From: Chrysaora quinquecirrha
Lineage: Eukaryota; Cnidaria; Scyphozoa; Semaeostomeae; Pelagiidae
Reading direction: 5' to 3'
Length of the DNA stretch: 64,000 nt
Assembly (NCBI GenBank): GCA_014526335.1
Contig: JACTAT010000059.1
Span: 2,999,312 to 3,063,311, forward strand
The notes beneath the pieces are model-generated. The model did no database searches, was not told the DNA's origin, and was given only the letters and a program-made list of their open reading frames with translations. The position numbers and the translations under genes were made by a program. Shown here one piece after another: positions 1-11,100 of this stretch (position 1 is its first letter; each line of letters starts with the position of its first letter).

Positions 1-524
1 CTTGTTTTTTATCGTTTTTACTGCAATTTATTTCCATTAAATTAAGAAACTGTTAAGAAACTTTTAGAACTAAAATTGGGTCAAAAATTAAGAAACTTTT
101 AGAACTAGGCCCCGAGCCAGGTTTCTTATAAAAAAAATGTGAAAGATAAATCAGATTGTTGAAAAACTAGTTTTAAAAACACATTGCAAAACTTACCACC
201 CATTTGAATGGTTCATGTTTCAAGTGAAAAACATTTGGCTCTGAAAGAACAGCTTTATCTGTCTAAAAGGCAAAGTTAACAATCAAAGAATCCTGACTAT
301 TTTTTGGCTTTGAATGCATGCAATAATGAATGATGGCACTCCAACTGTGACATATGCTACACTGCTAATTTTTTGGCTGCCACACATCTAGTTGTCGAAA
401 CTACATCCCTATTTCAGGCACTTGATCAAATTTTGTGAGGGATGAGCCACCCAAACACAAAAAAGTTACAGTACCTTACTTAATAACAATTTTCAAAAAC
501 ATATACCCAACCTAATATCAATTA
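1..524. other. Gene-free stretch (probably intron)
   Basis: AT-rich sequence with no supported exon on either strand. It probably lies in a large intron of the unidentified minus-strand gene whose first coding exon is at 3872-4018, because that exon's donor points left and no partner exon was found before the window edge. The short gap 861-969, between the MITE and the inverted repeat, is also empty. Confidence 0.5.
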
Positions 525-860
525 TTTAAAAATTTAAACCCTAGGGGGGGCACTCAAGACTTTTGCACGGGGGCATCAGTCCAATATTTTTGGGTAGGTT
601 TTTCCCCAATACTGATATTTTTGGGTAAGCAATTTTAGAAAGGCCAACTTGATATTTTGGGGTTGCAGATCAGAAAATATATGTGGAAGAAGGAATAATA
701 GAGCTATTTTATATTTTTGGGTCATTGAAAGAAATTTTTTAATGATGTTTTTGCATCACCAAAAATTTTGTTGATATCTTTTAGGGTTTAGCAAACTTTT
801 TGGACTGATGTCCCCGGTATGCAAAAGTCTCGAGTGCCCCCCCTGGGATTTAAACCAAAT
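525..860. mobile_element. MITE-like element with ~50-bp terminal inverted repeats
   Basis: The left end (about 533-590) and right end (about 800-856) are near reverse complements. Both carry a run of seven to eight G (or C), then CACTC-AGACTTTTGCA, then a GGACATCAGTCCA-like block. The interior is T-rich with a repeated ATATTTTTGGGTA motif and has no coding capacity. The total is about 330 bp. This is the form of a small non-autonomous DNA transposon. The superfamily is not identified and no clean target duplication was fixed. Confidence 0.6.
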
Positions 861-969
861 AGATACTGTAAAATGAGGCAATGTAAAACTGGCATTTTCC
901 TTCTACCAAAGTTGTGAAAATTGACACCATTCCTTATACCAAAGGGGAAATGGATAAAGGCAATACAGG

Positions 970-1187
970 TAGACAGGGTATTTTGGCCTGCAATCTAAGG
1001 AAGTGCCTAACCTTTGTTTTTAAACTTGATTCCTGGTAAATCTACCACGCTGAATCGTTTAAAACCAGGAGCCAAATCGAGAAATGCTTCTATCACGTGA
1101 TATATGATGTCATGATGACGTCATGAAAATATACCTTTTACCCATTTTAGTTCGCTTAATAGCCACTTGATATGAAAGAAAATGGTA
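970..1187. repeat. Left arm of a ~217-bp inverted repeat
   Basis: Starting at TAGACAGGGTATTTTGGCC, this segment is the near-perfect reverse complement of 3492-3708. It includes a palindromic TGACGTCATGATGACGTCA-type block near 1110-1125. Together the arms bracket 2.3 kb holding tandem repeats and a Penelope-like reverse transcriptase. They could be the terminal inverted repeats of a DNA element into which the retroelement inserted, or the inverted terminal structure some Penelope-like elements have. No convincing target-site duplication was seen. Confidence 0.75.
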
Positions 1188-1188
1188 A

Positions 1189-1691
1189 ACATAGATAGAA
1201 CACATCGAGAGCTTTCGATTGATATACATTTTGTCGCATTTCGAAGGTTAAAATGTTTATGATGACGTCATCGGGACCTTTTTGAGGGTCTACATAAGCT
1301 ATAACACTAGCTTTATTGCAAATTGTAAAACAAGCATCAAATTTGGCGAAAACAGGCAGTTTAACGAGCTAAAAAAGATAGGATATGTGCCCCAACTGAG
1401 AAATGCCCCCTTGTGCTATTTTTAGACTGGGGTAATTGGTACCAGGCCTCTACATAAGCTATAACACAAGCTTTATTGCAAATTGTAAAACAAGCATCAA
1501 ATTTGGCGAAAACAGGCAGTTTAACGAGCTAAAAAAGATAGGATATGTGCCCCAACTGAAAAATGCCCCCTTGTGCTATTTTTAGACTGGGGTAATTGGT
1601 ACCAGGCCTCTACATAAGCTATAACACTAGCTTTATTGCAAATTGTATATGTATATCAATCGAAAGCTCTCGATGTGTTCTATCTATGTTT
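1189..1691. repeat. 160-bp tandem repeat inside a nested inverted repeat
   Basis: A 160-bp unit beginning TACATAAGCTATAACAC occurs at 1291, 1451 and (partial) 1611, about 2.2 copies with very few differences. The array is flanked by a second, ~40-bp inverted repeat: 1187-1228 (AACATAGATAGAACACATCG...) against 1650-1691 in opposite orientation. It lies just inside the outer 217-bp arm. No coding potential is apparent. Confidence 0.7.
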
Positions 1692-1930
1692 AGAAATTTC
1701 ACAAAAAAGACGACGATTTTTAAATTGCAAGACATGTTTCGAACATACTATGTTCATCTTCAGTTACATCATGAATGAAGCGAATTAAGTAAATACGAGA
1801 ACTAAATAAAGCTATAATATATTGCATAACCTAATAACACACGTGAGGTAAACAATTAAATCGGTAACTATAAAGGTAAATAAAATGTACAATCGGGAAT
1901 AAGTAAATAGAAATGAAAAGATAAAGTTAA

Positions 1931-3456
1931 TTAAAAAGAAAGATGCAAGTTATAATGAAAAAGCTGTTTGTTGAGCGTAGGTTTGTCCCAAGAGATGTGA
2001 AGCGCTTCCTTGATCTTAAGGGTGAAAGAGCTGTTAGCGCTGTCCAGAATGGAAAAACTATCCTCAGAGCAAAGAGGGCGACAAGAAGGCGATTCGTTTA
2101 AATGTTTAAAAATATGAGAGTTTTGTCCGTGATCAAATGCTCTCGAATTCGTGTTGAAAGATGTCGAGAGGTTTCCCCGACATAAGATGCGGAACATCCG
2201 CCACAGAGAAATTTAGACAACACGGGCCCGAAAGCACCTGGGCACAGAATCTTTAACCCCGAACATAGAACGTAATTTAAAAGAATTAAAAACAAGTTTA
2301 ATGTTTATATCTTTACAATATTTTTTAGTCAAGTATTTAATTTTACGTTGAGTTACAACCGAGAATCTACCAATGTATGGAAGTTTATAATAACAAACAC
2401 GATTATTTTCGTTTTCATTTACGTTATGGTTATCGACATGGGGTGGAGATCTGACTTTGTTTAAATAATTACGAATAACGTTGTTAATGAGATAAGTAGG
2501 GTAAAGATTTTTATTTAAAATCAAGGTTAGTTGTTTAATGTCGTTATCAAAACCAAGCCAGCTGTTATTTATTTTATAAGCCCTATCGACAAGAGTACTA
2601 ATTAAGCCTATTTTATATGAAAATGAAGTGAAACTAAAAAAGTTAGTGAGCAAACCAGTGTAAGTATTTTTACGATAAACTGAGGTTATTGGAGACTGCT
2701 GATGACCTTTATCGATTAAAACGTCTAAAAAGGGAAGCTTATTGTTATTTTCCTGTTCCATCGTAAATTTTATATTAGGATGTTGTTGATTAATGTAGTT
2801 AAAGAAATTAAGGGCATCGTCTTTATTTTTAAACAAACAAAAAGTATCGTCAACATAGCGACGGTAAAATAAAACCGGAGAAGCGTTAAATTGTTCTAAC
2901 CAAATCTTCTCATGGTGTCCCATAAAGAGATTGGCAAGGACCGGAGCAAGCGGCGAACCCATGCTTACACCATCGACCTGGTCATCGTCTTTATTTTTAA
3001 ACAAACAAAAAGTATCGTCAACATAGCGACGGTAAAATAAAACCGGAGAAGCGTTAAATTGTTCTAACCAAATCTTCTCATGGTGTCCCATAAAGAGATT
3101 GGCAAGGACCGGAGCAAGCGGCGAACCCATGCTTACACCATCGACCTGGTCATCGTCTTTATTTTTAAACAAACAAAAAGTATCGTCAACATAGCGACGG
3201 TAAAATAAAACCGGAGAAGCGTTAAATTGTTCTAACCAAATCTTCTCATGGTGTCCCATAAAGAGATTGGCAAGGACCGGAGCAAGCGGCGAACCCATGC
3301 TTACACCATCGACCTGGTCATCGTCTTTATTTTAAACAAACAAAAAGTATCGTCAACATAGCGACGGTAAAATAAAACCGGAGAAGCGTTAAATTGTTCT
3401 AACCAAATCTTCTCATGGTGTCCCATAAAGAGATTGGCAAGGACCGGAGCAAGCGG
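1931..3456 (-). mobile_element. Penelope-like retroelement remnant: RT palm and GIY-YIG endonuclease
   Basis: On the minus strand, 3298-2213 encodes a reverse transcriptase with the DGVSMGSPLAPVLANLFM block, the catalytic YRRYVDDTF motif and the downstream KLPFLDVLI block. About 2250-1931 continues into a GIY-YIG-type end (CGGCSASYVGETSRHLSTRI, then FxLKIKEALHI and a P-LN-Q tail). This RT-then-GIY-YIG order is typical of Penelope-like elements. The start of the RT is absent. The reading frame shifts near 2215 (a VVY-KF-C type junction) and near 2110 (after REHLITDK), each consistent with one missing base, so the copy is inactive as assembled. Clade is not assigned. Confidence 0.9.
2815..3456 (-). 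repeat. Four tandem 168-bp copies of the RT catalytic segment
   Basis: Copies start at 2815, 2983, 3151 and 3319. Each encodes 56 residues running from the DGVSMGSPL motif through YRRYVDDTF. The first three keep one open frame (168 is divisible by 3), so the ORF carries three complete YVDD motifs. The fourth lacks one T in a T5 run (near 3332) and falls out of frame. Copies are almost identical, so the amplification is recent or an assembly artefact. The array ends where a short GACCATTTTC repeat (3455-3500) meets the right inverted-repeat arm. Confidence 0.9.
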
Positions 3457-3491
3457 TTTCGACCATTTTCGACCATTTTCGACCACTTTCG

Positions 3492-3708
3492 ACCATTTTC
3501 TTTCATATCAAGTGGCTATTAAGCGAACTAAAATGGGTAAAAGGTTTATTTTCATGACGTCATCATGACGTCGTATATCACGTGATAGAAGCATTTCTCG
3601 ATTTGGCTCCTGGTCTTAAACGATTCAGCGTTGTCGATTTACCAGGAATCAAGTTTAAAAACAAAGGTTAGGCACTTCCTTAGATTGCAGGCCAAAATAC
3701 CCTGTCTA
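3492..3708. repeat. Right arm of the ~217-bp inverted repeat
   Basis: Reverse complement of 970-1187, ending in CCAAAATACCCTGTCTA. The inner edge follows a (GACCATTTTC)n stretch. The arms differ at scattered bases and by short indels, so they have had time to diverge more than the 168-bp copies inside. Bases 3709-3871, between this arm and the coding exon, show nothing. Confidence 0.75.
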
Positions 3709-3871
3709 AGGGTGGCACGTCCCCAATGCCCAAATTATAGATAGAGCCTCCAGGTACATTCCTTCAATGCTATTTGTGCTACATCTCTTAATTTAATTTA
3801 TGATTACCACAGTACTACCCTTGGATCTCCTGGGGGTCTAAATTTTTGACATTCTCTTATCTGATTATTAC

Positions 3872-4018
3872 CTTGGCAGCATCAGTAATAATAAATTCTA
3901 ACTGTCCAAAATTTTGCGGCCACCTCAGATTTTCAGCCACAATAACCAGTGAGTCCCATTCTTCAACATTTAAGTTTGATGTTGTGACAGCCTTCACTTC
4001 AAAGTCTAGCAGACCCAT
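3872..4018 (-). CDS. First coding exon of an unidentified gene, partial
   Basis: A TTTCTACAG acceptor precedes GATGGGTCTG at 4019. The ATG at 4018 has G at +4 and opens 49 codons (MGLLDFEVKAV...) ending in TDAAK, followed by an AAG|GTAATA donor at 3871. An upstream exon ending at 4358 (CCAAG|GTAAGC) and extending to roughly 4600 joins out of frame, so it is best read as a 5' untranslated exon; it holds E-box-like CATGTG and CAGCTG sites. The remaining exons lie off the left edge, beyond the transposon cluster at 525-3708. The peptide resembles an N-terminal alpha/beta segment (DSLVIVAE). An aminopeptidase-like N-domain crossed my mind but I cannot support it. Confidence 0.6.
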
Positions 4019-5223
4019 CCTGTAGAAATAACAGCATCTTATTGACAATAATAATTTAGAAATTCATAGGTAATCATAAAAGGTAACGAAGGTACAGTAA
4101 GAACGAACAGTATTCCAGGAAATGTAACTTTTACCCTAAATTTAGATATTTTGGCATGTTCAATTGATGTCTGAAATCTCACAAGGCAAGTTAGCTTTGC
4201 TTCAAAAAGTCTCCCAGACCAAGAGTGCCCTTGTCCAGGCCGTTTTGGAAATGTAAACGTTGAAGCAAGAAACAATTACAACCACGTACAATCGCATTCG
4301 TTTCTTGCAAGAAAATGCACGCAATATTTTACTTTAACATTACATTCGGTTGCTTACCTTGGTATAGCTGGGGGAAGAAAAAGGAAAACTCAAAAACTGT
4401 AGGCCAAACCAGCAGCTTACTGCCAAGGTCTTGAGAAGGAAGAGGACTGGTGACCCCGTGGAGATGCTAGAGGAAGTGTTTGTCATGTGACCAGATGAGA
4501 TCAGCTGATCGACTGGAATTTTACACGGAAGTAAATTTCTGGAGAGCAATCTTGAATTCACCGGACCAAGGAAGATGGAAAAAGGACTAAAAAACCACCT
4601 CAATAAACTGAACGAAACACATGCCTTTATTTCAGTTAGACTGGTAGATGATTTCATTCTCTAAGCTTTCTAGGCACAAAATCATGATCTAAAACATGCA
4701 AAATATACATGAAAATACAGCCTCACTTCTCCTTGTGTTCTTTAATCTCTAGCTGTGTATCCATTGGAGCTATCTAAAACTTCCAGACAAATTCCACCTG
4801 TCAATGGTTGTTCATATGGTTTTCAGGTGGTTTGATTGTAAAAATCACGAGACTTTTTGTGAGCAATATTTTCCTATTATCCTTCAGTTATTTCATTACA
4901 ATAGTCTTTCCAAAAAACGTCAGTTTGGAGTACTTATGGTAATACAATAAGTTAAATCATTAACTCTGAGAACTCTCTAAAACTGAAGACTTGAACATTT
5001 ACTAAATGATCTGTTAATGAAAATAATGCAAAAAATGTACTTTTCATTGCAACAGCTTTTCTAGGCAAACTAGCATGAAGCCTTCACTTCAAATGCCAAA
5101 TGTTAGGTCATATGAACTTCTGGAACTCTATGGAACTTAAAGTTTTGAACATTTAATGCATTTGCTACTGTTGATGAATGAATGCATTAAGAACAAACTT
5201 AAAAATTTTCTCAAACATTCTCA

Positions 5224-6405
5224 TTACTTTACTGGCTCAACAAGAACAACAGTACTGCTTTCATGCAAATTCTCACATTGCTCATTCTGTTCTTTGTCAA
5301 TTGAATCTTTCTGCTTTTCTCTAGCTTCCCTTTTCTTCTTTCTTCTCAGTGAATTCCTCAGAATAGTGGTAACTGAATTCAGACGTGAGATCCTAGGTCT
5401 TTCTTGTGAAGATTGCCTTGCAAATGATCTGGCTCTTTTTATCTCCCTTTTGCTGGTGCAGAAATCATTCTCATCTCTTGAGCAATACATTGCTTGGAAT
5501 GCTTTGATGTCATTGCAAAGTCTTTCAGCTCCTCTGAAACAATTTTTTGTTTTGACTTTCCAAATAAGTTCATCGATATTCCCCTCTTGAATAGTAACAC
5601 CAATTTTGACTTTACACTTCACATTTGTGCAGTATTTCAGCAAATCCCATGAGAACTCTGTTTTGATTAACACAGGACTGCAGTTATCAATCGGATGACC
5701 ATCAAACAAAGCAATACTTTGCTCTCTCAAACCAATGTGCAGATCATTGCCATTTTTGTCAACTGCTTCGTGAACTATAAAACCATACAGTGGTAATTCC
5801 CTTGCTTTATGCAAATACATTATCTCTGCATCATTTGCAGATATTCCAACATTTCTTTTGTGAAAATAATGGACACGCCTTAGATATTCCAGCTCTGTTA
5901 TGTCCCTGTCTGAATTCAGTCGTGTTGGCGCGCATATTTCCACTCCTTTTATTGATTTCAAGTATCCAGACTTGTGCTCCTTGGGATTGTAGCTTCCAAG
6001 CTCTGATTGCACGATTAGACCATCAAGACACGCGTGTGTTTCCATATTACACGCCCATTCACCTTTCAGTAATTTTTCCTTGATTTGCAACCGAAAAAGA
6101 TGCTGTGTCTTCACGTCATGTAAAACCAACTCTGGATGTTCAGGATAATATCGAGCAGACAAATGAAATCTAGAGGTTTTACTCATTCGTAAACCCTTCA
6201 GCGAATCATTCTGCTCGAGCCAATCCATTCGGCCATCTTCTTTATCGCAGTACAACAAACCAAAATACTTCTCGTCTTCTTTTCGTAGGCCCAGATGTTC
6301 AAACAAAACTTTGAAAAGGTCAGCTCCCTTTGCTTGACTTTTCCTTTCTTGGTTCAGTTTTACACGGACGTTTTGTTCATTTGGAAGTATTATATCATAC
6401 TCCAT
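5224..6405 (-). CDS. Intronless FERM-domain protein, 393 aa
   Basis: An uninterrupted ORF. Residues about 1-75 form a ubiquitin-like FERM N-lobe (DLFKVLFEHLGL, then YFGLLY and MDWLEQNDSLKGL). About 90-200 is an alpha-helical M-lobe (LKGEWACN, YLRRVHYFHKR). About 205-295 is a PH-like C-lobe (LPLYGFIVHEAVD, SWDLLKYC, KVKIGVTI). The last ~90 residues are basic and Ser/Arg-rich with RARSFARQSS and SLRRKKKREAREK, possible kinase-regulated or membrane-contact sequence, ending in VEPVK. FERM proteins link membrane proteins or phosphoinositides to the cortical cytoskeleton. The subfamily (4.1-like, FRMD or PTPN-type without phosphatase) is not resolved. A CCACAG acceptor-like sequence two bases before the ATG suggests a 5' UTR intron. 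Lack of coding introns could mean a retrocopy, but the frame is intact. Confidence 0.82.
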   Translation of the reverse strand: MEYDIILPNEQNVRVKLNQERKSQAKGADLFKVLFEHLGLRKEDEKYFGLLYCDKEDGRMDWLEQNDSLKGLRMSKTSRFHLSARYYPEHPELVLHDVKTQHLFRLQIKEKLLKGEWACNMETHACLDGLIVQSELGSYNPKEHKSGYLKSIKGVEICAPTRLNSDRDITELEYLRRVHYFHKRNVGISANDAEIMYLHKARELPLYGFIVHEAVDKNGNDLHIGLREQSIALFDGHPIDNCSPVLIKTEFSWDLLKYCTNVKCKVKIGVTIQEGNIDELIWKVKTKNCFRGAERLCNDIKAFQAMYCSRDENDFCTSKREIKRARSFARQSSQERPRISRLNSVTTILRNSLRRKKKREAREKQKDSIDKEQNEQCENLHESSTVVLVEPVK

Positions 6406-6575
6406 CGCTGTGGCTTGGCAGTCAATCTTGTAGCAAACCAGCTTTTGGCAAAGTTTGTAAAGTCGTAAAGCAAAAATAAAGACGGTTGTAAATGTAAACT
6501 CTCCTTTGAATGAACGGCGGCTGGACGGTTGGGGTATTGTTTTGTTCTTCTCTTAGTTCCCTGTGTTTTATCAAT

Positions 6576-6640
6576 GAAACGGGGAACCTGGGAACCGAAC
6601 CATGGGAACCGAACCTTGGGAACCAGGGAACACGGAACAC
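6576..6640. repeat. GGGAACC minisatellite
   Basis: Five or so imperfect copies of a GGGAACC(G/T)-type unit upstream of the FERM start codon, spanning the likely promoter or first-exon region of that gene. The repeated element is G-rich on the plus strand. No function is inferred. Confidence 0.6.
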
Positions 6641-7471
6641 GTTTCACTGTTGCGGTGCAACATTTCAAAATCAAGGCAAGATATTAACTTGTTTTTAAAA
6701 ATTCCCTTATTCATTATTAAAATCCATTAATAGTTAATAGTACATTGAAAGACTAACGTTGAATGCAACCTGTAGCTATTGACTAAAAATATCTATTTAT
6801 GTGTAAGATCGCTATAGCAATATTAGGTTTGGTTTTGATTGAAAACCATCCACAACGCAATAACATAGCAGAAAATTATTGTTTTCGTTCCGTTTGCAAA
6901 TTGACGGATGGGCCCAAGTAGACTAGATCGTAAGACTTTAGCTAAGACTGATATAAACGACAGAAAAGGGCACACTTTCTCCGGCTTTCATACAAAACCC
7001 ATTGCAATGGGATAATCAATCCATGGTCCAAATGAGATATATAGGAAAGATACATATCAAAGTTTTCACGCTTTTTCCAACGGGAAACCTTTATTCTTTA
7101 GCTTGAATTTTTTTATTTTTAGATAGAATTTTCGTTATTTTATCACCCCTCCCTTACCCTCAAAAACACGCTCTAAATAAGATTTTGGGCAAGCTTGCAG
7201 GCTTTATTAGTTGTCTTGTAATTTTTGAGTTGAACACAACTTCAAAATTGCAATTTGAACAGCAGAAAACTCATAGGGCATTCTTAAAAGCTGTTTTCAT
7301 CTGACAGCCCTCAGATTATACGTCAGAAACAGACTGAAACAATGGATTAAAGAGTAGAAAAGGCTTTTACCCTACGATTAAGTCCTTTAGATCTAGAAAA
7401 TATTACCCAATTATCAGCACCACGTTTCAACCGGGAAAAAACAAAATAGGAAAGGCTGTACGGGCGACAAA

Positions 7472-7627
7472 TAACAATTTACCCTGGGTAACAATAAATT
7501 TCCCAGGGTAACAATAAAATTACCCATAAGGTTTACAATAAGTTACCCTGGGTTACAACAAATTACCCAGGGTAACAATAAATTACCCAAAGTTTACAAT
7601 AAGTTACCCAGGGTAACAATAAGTTAC
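7472..7627. repeat. Palindromic TTACCCTGGGTAA minisatellite
   Basis: About six imperfect copies of a ~25-bp unit. Each combines a near-palindrome (TTACCCAGGGTAA or TTACCCTGGGTAA) with an ACAATAA spacer. Several copies could form small hairpins on either strand. It lies ~0.5 kb beyond the stop codon of the secreted LamG gene. Confidence 0.75.
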
Positions 7628-8138
7628 AAAAGCTGAAACATTACTTCCCTCTCATCTGTCACTCATAAAGATCCCAATATATATTTAAGTATATCTACAT
7701 ACACATTTATATCGAATTTAGCATTATTATTTTTAACCTTTCTGGTTTGTTTTATATTTCCTATAGAAAACATAATCGATTTTATAGTTTAAATTAACGA
7801 TTAAAAATTACATTTTATGGTGCATTTTATTGTCCACGGTTTGTGGATCCAAAAGCACTAGTTAATTTATTTACAAGCCTTCACTAGCGTTGATTCGGCC
7901 TCTGTACTGAATCTAGAGTCATCTCCTAAACCTGTTGTTTAACTAACTCCTCTACTGCGTTAAATTAAGATCTTATTCAAGTTAAGCCATTTAGTTCAAC
8001 GATTTGTGAGTGTAGGCAGTCGTTGTCACCGTATAATCAGGGAAGACCAGAATTTCCACGTGAATCACTGTGACGGATGATGCTCGTGTGTTTAAGAGCT
8101 ATATTCCCTCTCTTGGGAGAATCACATATTCAGTGAGA

Positions 8139-11100
8139 TCAAACATTCCTAAGAATGTCAATCAGCTTTTTGCCGATCCTTGCCGATGATTTCTCATATC
8201 TGCGTTGTATCTTATTTCGCTTAGTTAGTGGAACACGAACGGTGAATCTTACTAATTTCGGGTGATCCGCACAATAGTTCCGCACATACGTTGCTTCAGA
8301 GGCATCAATCGCCCAATTGTACATAATAAATTCATCCATATATCCATTGAATGACTCACCGCCCAATTTAGCTTCAGTTTCCCAGTCTTTCGGTAACAAT
8401 TTTCTTTGCCCAGACTCTACGGTTTCATGTAATTTGGAAACACCATTGACGAAGATTGAAACGTCACCAGTTTCTTTGCTATACGTCACAATAATATGCG
8501 TCCAAAGCGTCTCTGGGATAACGACGGTGCTCGTCTCCTTGTCGAATATAGTTTCACCGTTATCCGTTCCAGCAGACCACCTCACCTTTCCGTCAATAAT
8601 GCGAAGACGGTATCCGCTACCGTCCAGTGGTCCTTGCGTAATAAAAACATCGTGGATTCCTTTAGTTGTGTTCATACTCACCCAAACTGCGATGGATACA
8701 GCTCTGGTAGGAATATGACTCAAAGAGATTCGCTCTATCTTTACCGTTGGGTTTAGTCCATGTGACATGTCCATGCATGTTCCACAGCGATCGCAATTTT
8801 CTTTCTGGACAGCACCTGTAAAAGACGTAGTTGTTAGAATTAGGGACATGAACAAATATCCATCACTTGTGGCATACCACAATTGATGGGATTTGAACCC
8901 AGGACTGCGTGATCAGAGAGCCAACGACGTTTCCACCGAGCTATAGAGCTCAATGAAATCGCCGAGTAACTCTCCAAGTCATACAGCCCAAGGCTCTCAT
9001 CATATAACTAAGGAGGTTCTGCTATCCACAGACATTCTTCATTCATAAGTTTCTTTTTCAAATTCGATCAAACATTGTTCTTCAAACATCTGGAATTGTT
9101 TTCAATTGTAATTGAAAATGTTTTTGAAGCTTTCAGAAAAACATAGTAAAGCAATACTGCTTGTCAAGCAATATTTTGGACGTGGTAAAACGGTCAAGCA
9201 TTGCTTGTAAAGCAAATCTCAAATGTTCGACCAACAATGTTTGATCATTTAAGGGCCTACGAATTTTATTCATTAAGCATTAGATGAAACCGTAGCTAAC
9301 CTCCAACTAATATAGCATCATTTTCCAATCCACTCTGATCATTGATAATCGAGTTGTTTCCCTTCTGAAAACCATAATGTATCACCATTCGATTGAAAGA
9401 GCATTTATCATAAATTGCTTTCACTTCAGCTTCTTGCAGTGCTCTATTGAAAATATAAATCTCGTCCACGTAATGCATGCTATCATCCCCAAAGCTTTTT
9501 CCAACTCCATTTGCCAACCAATCTTGGACAAGCTTCTGTCCTTTAGGTTGCTGTGTTTGTTTGACCAAAGCACCGTTTATATAGACTCTTGACAGTCCTG
9601 TAAGGAAAGGAATTTTGAAATAAGCAGGCTTAACCTTTAAACTCAAAGCATTGAGAAGTATAGGACTACTGTTGAGAATGTTATTAGGTGCATAGCAGAG
9701 CTACCTAGCCAACATAGTTTCTCTAATGCTTACACTCTTATTTTCGCCCACTTGCACTGTCACAGAATGCTATTAAAACTTTGGTACTTTGGGGATTGTA
9801 TTCCTGAAACTTTCCCTATCGAGAGTGATCCATCAGGGATGTTGGCAATTATTGCCAGATTACTTAGTACCTGTTTACATAAGCGAAATTATCAAAACTT
9901 CGAGCCATGAGCTGAGGACTTCCCATAGAAACGCAAAACAGACTCGAAGGTTAGGATGAAAAAGCTCACAATGCCACACATCGCTAGATATAATCCCGTT
10001 GTCTGAGAAGATTAAACAGAAGCGGCAAAGCGATACAGAAAGTTGGAACTTGGAAGACGAGATGGAATTCGACGTTTAAACGCTAACGTTCCACTAACAA
10101 CCTGAAAAGGTAGCATGATTTGGTCCATATAAACAGACCGTTATTATCTACTGCGCAAAATAATTTGAATTTGAAATCAAATCGAATTTGAAACTCCATA
10201 TCTAGAAATCCATATTGCGGCAGTTGTCTGAAGGCCTCCAACTTTTGTTTGGTATTATCATTGCGGTAGCATAAAAATATCTTCATAATTTATCACTATG
10301 TTTACCTGTAGCTGCATCGTATGTCCCTGCCACGTGGGTCCAGATCTTAGAAGGTATTATTGCCTCTTCGGTGCTGGTAGAAAACGTTGTACCTTGATCA
10401 CCACTGGCAAACCAATTGATAATGCCACCTTTATGCACTTTAACCCACATTGCAAGTGTAACTGCATCTACTGGTTTATCTGCAAATGATTTTCCTTCCC
10501 ATGATATATCACCACCGTTGACTTCAGCTCCTTTGCCGCACGTGCCTCAAAAAGAGAGAGCAAGGGTTTGATATCGTACATTGACTACACTTTTTTTAAT
10601 AAGCAACTGGTCAATAAGCAACTAGGGCTGAAATTTTGATACAATGTTTGGTTAAGATGGCTTTCCTTATAAATTACATCGTTGCAAACTGTTCAATTAC
10701 ATTGAAAAGCAAGAAAAGAGGCAAAACAAGAGTTGTTAGGGGGTACCATTCATTTTGTGAGGGCTGAAATGCTAGATATATTAAGCAACTTTTAGGGCTA
10801 GACCAAAAAGTCCAGTTGCTTATTAAAAAAGGTGTATAGAATCAAGCCACAGACTTGGACAAAAGTCTGTCCCCGGTCAAAAAGAATAAACCGAGCTAAA
10901 TATGGATAAATTTTTGCATGTTCAAACTTCTGCGAACTTAAATTAAGATATAGGGTTATTTGTGATGAAGGAATTTTGTGTATGCTTACCTAGTTTTCTG
11001 CCTGAAATTCTTGCACCATTAAGAAGTGCTGCATTGTTCTTGTGTTTTGATTTATCGACAACAACGTTGTTGTTTGTAACGTCATCAAAATTAAGATACA

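Larger units (their letters stand above)
6406..8138. other. Intergenic region between FERM gene and secreted LamG gene
   Basis: Contains the 5' flank of the FERM gene (right of 6405) and the 3' flank of the secreted gene (left of 8139). Apart from the two short tandem repeats listed separately, I see no exon, RNA gene or recognisable transposon. Confidence 0.5.

Noticed and set aside
8880..8990. A functional tRNA gene
   Set aside because: A- and B-box motifs are present but the cloverleaf does not close convincingly, and the same flanks recur at two other sites, so it is a SINE.
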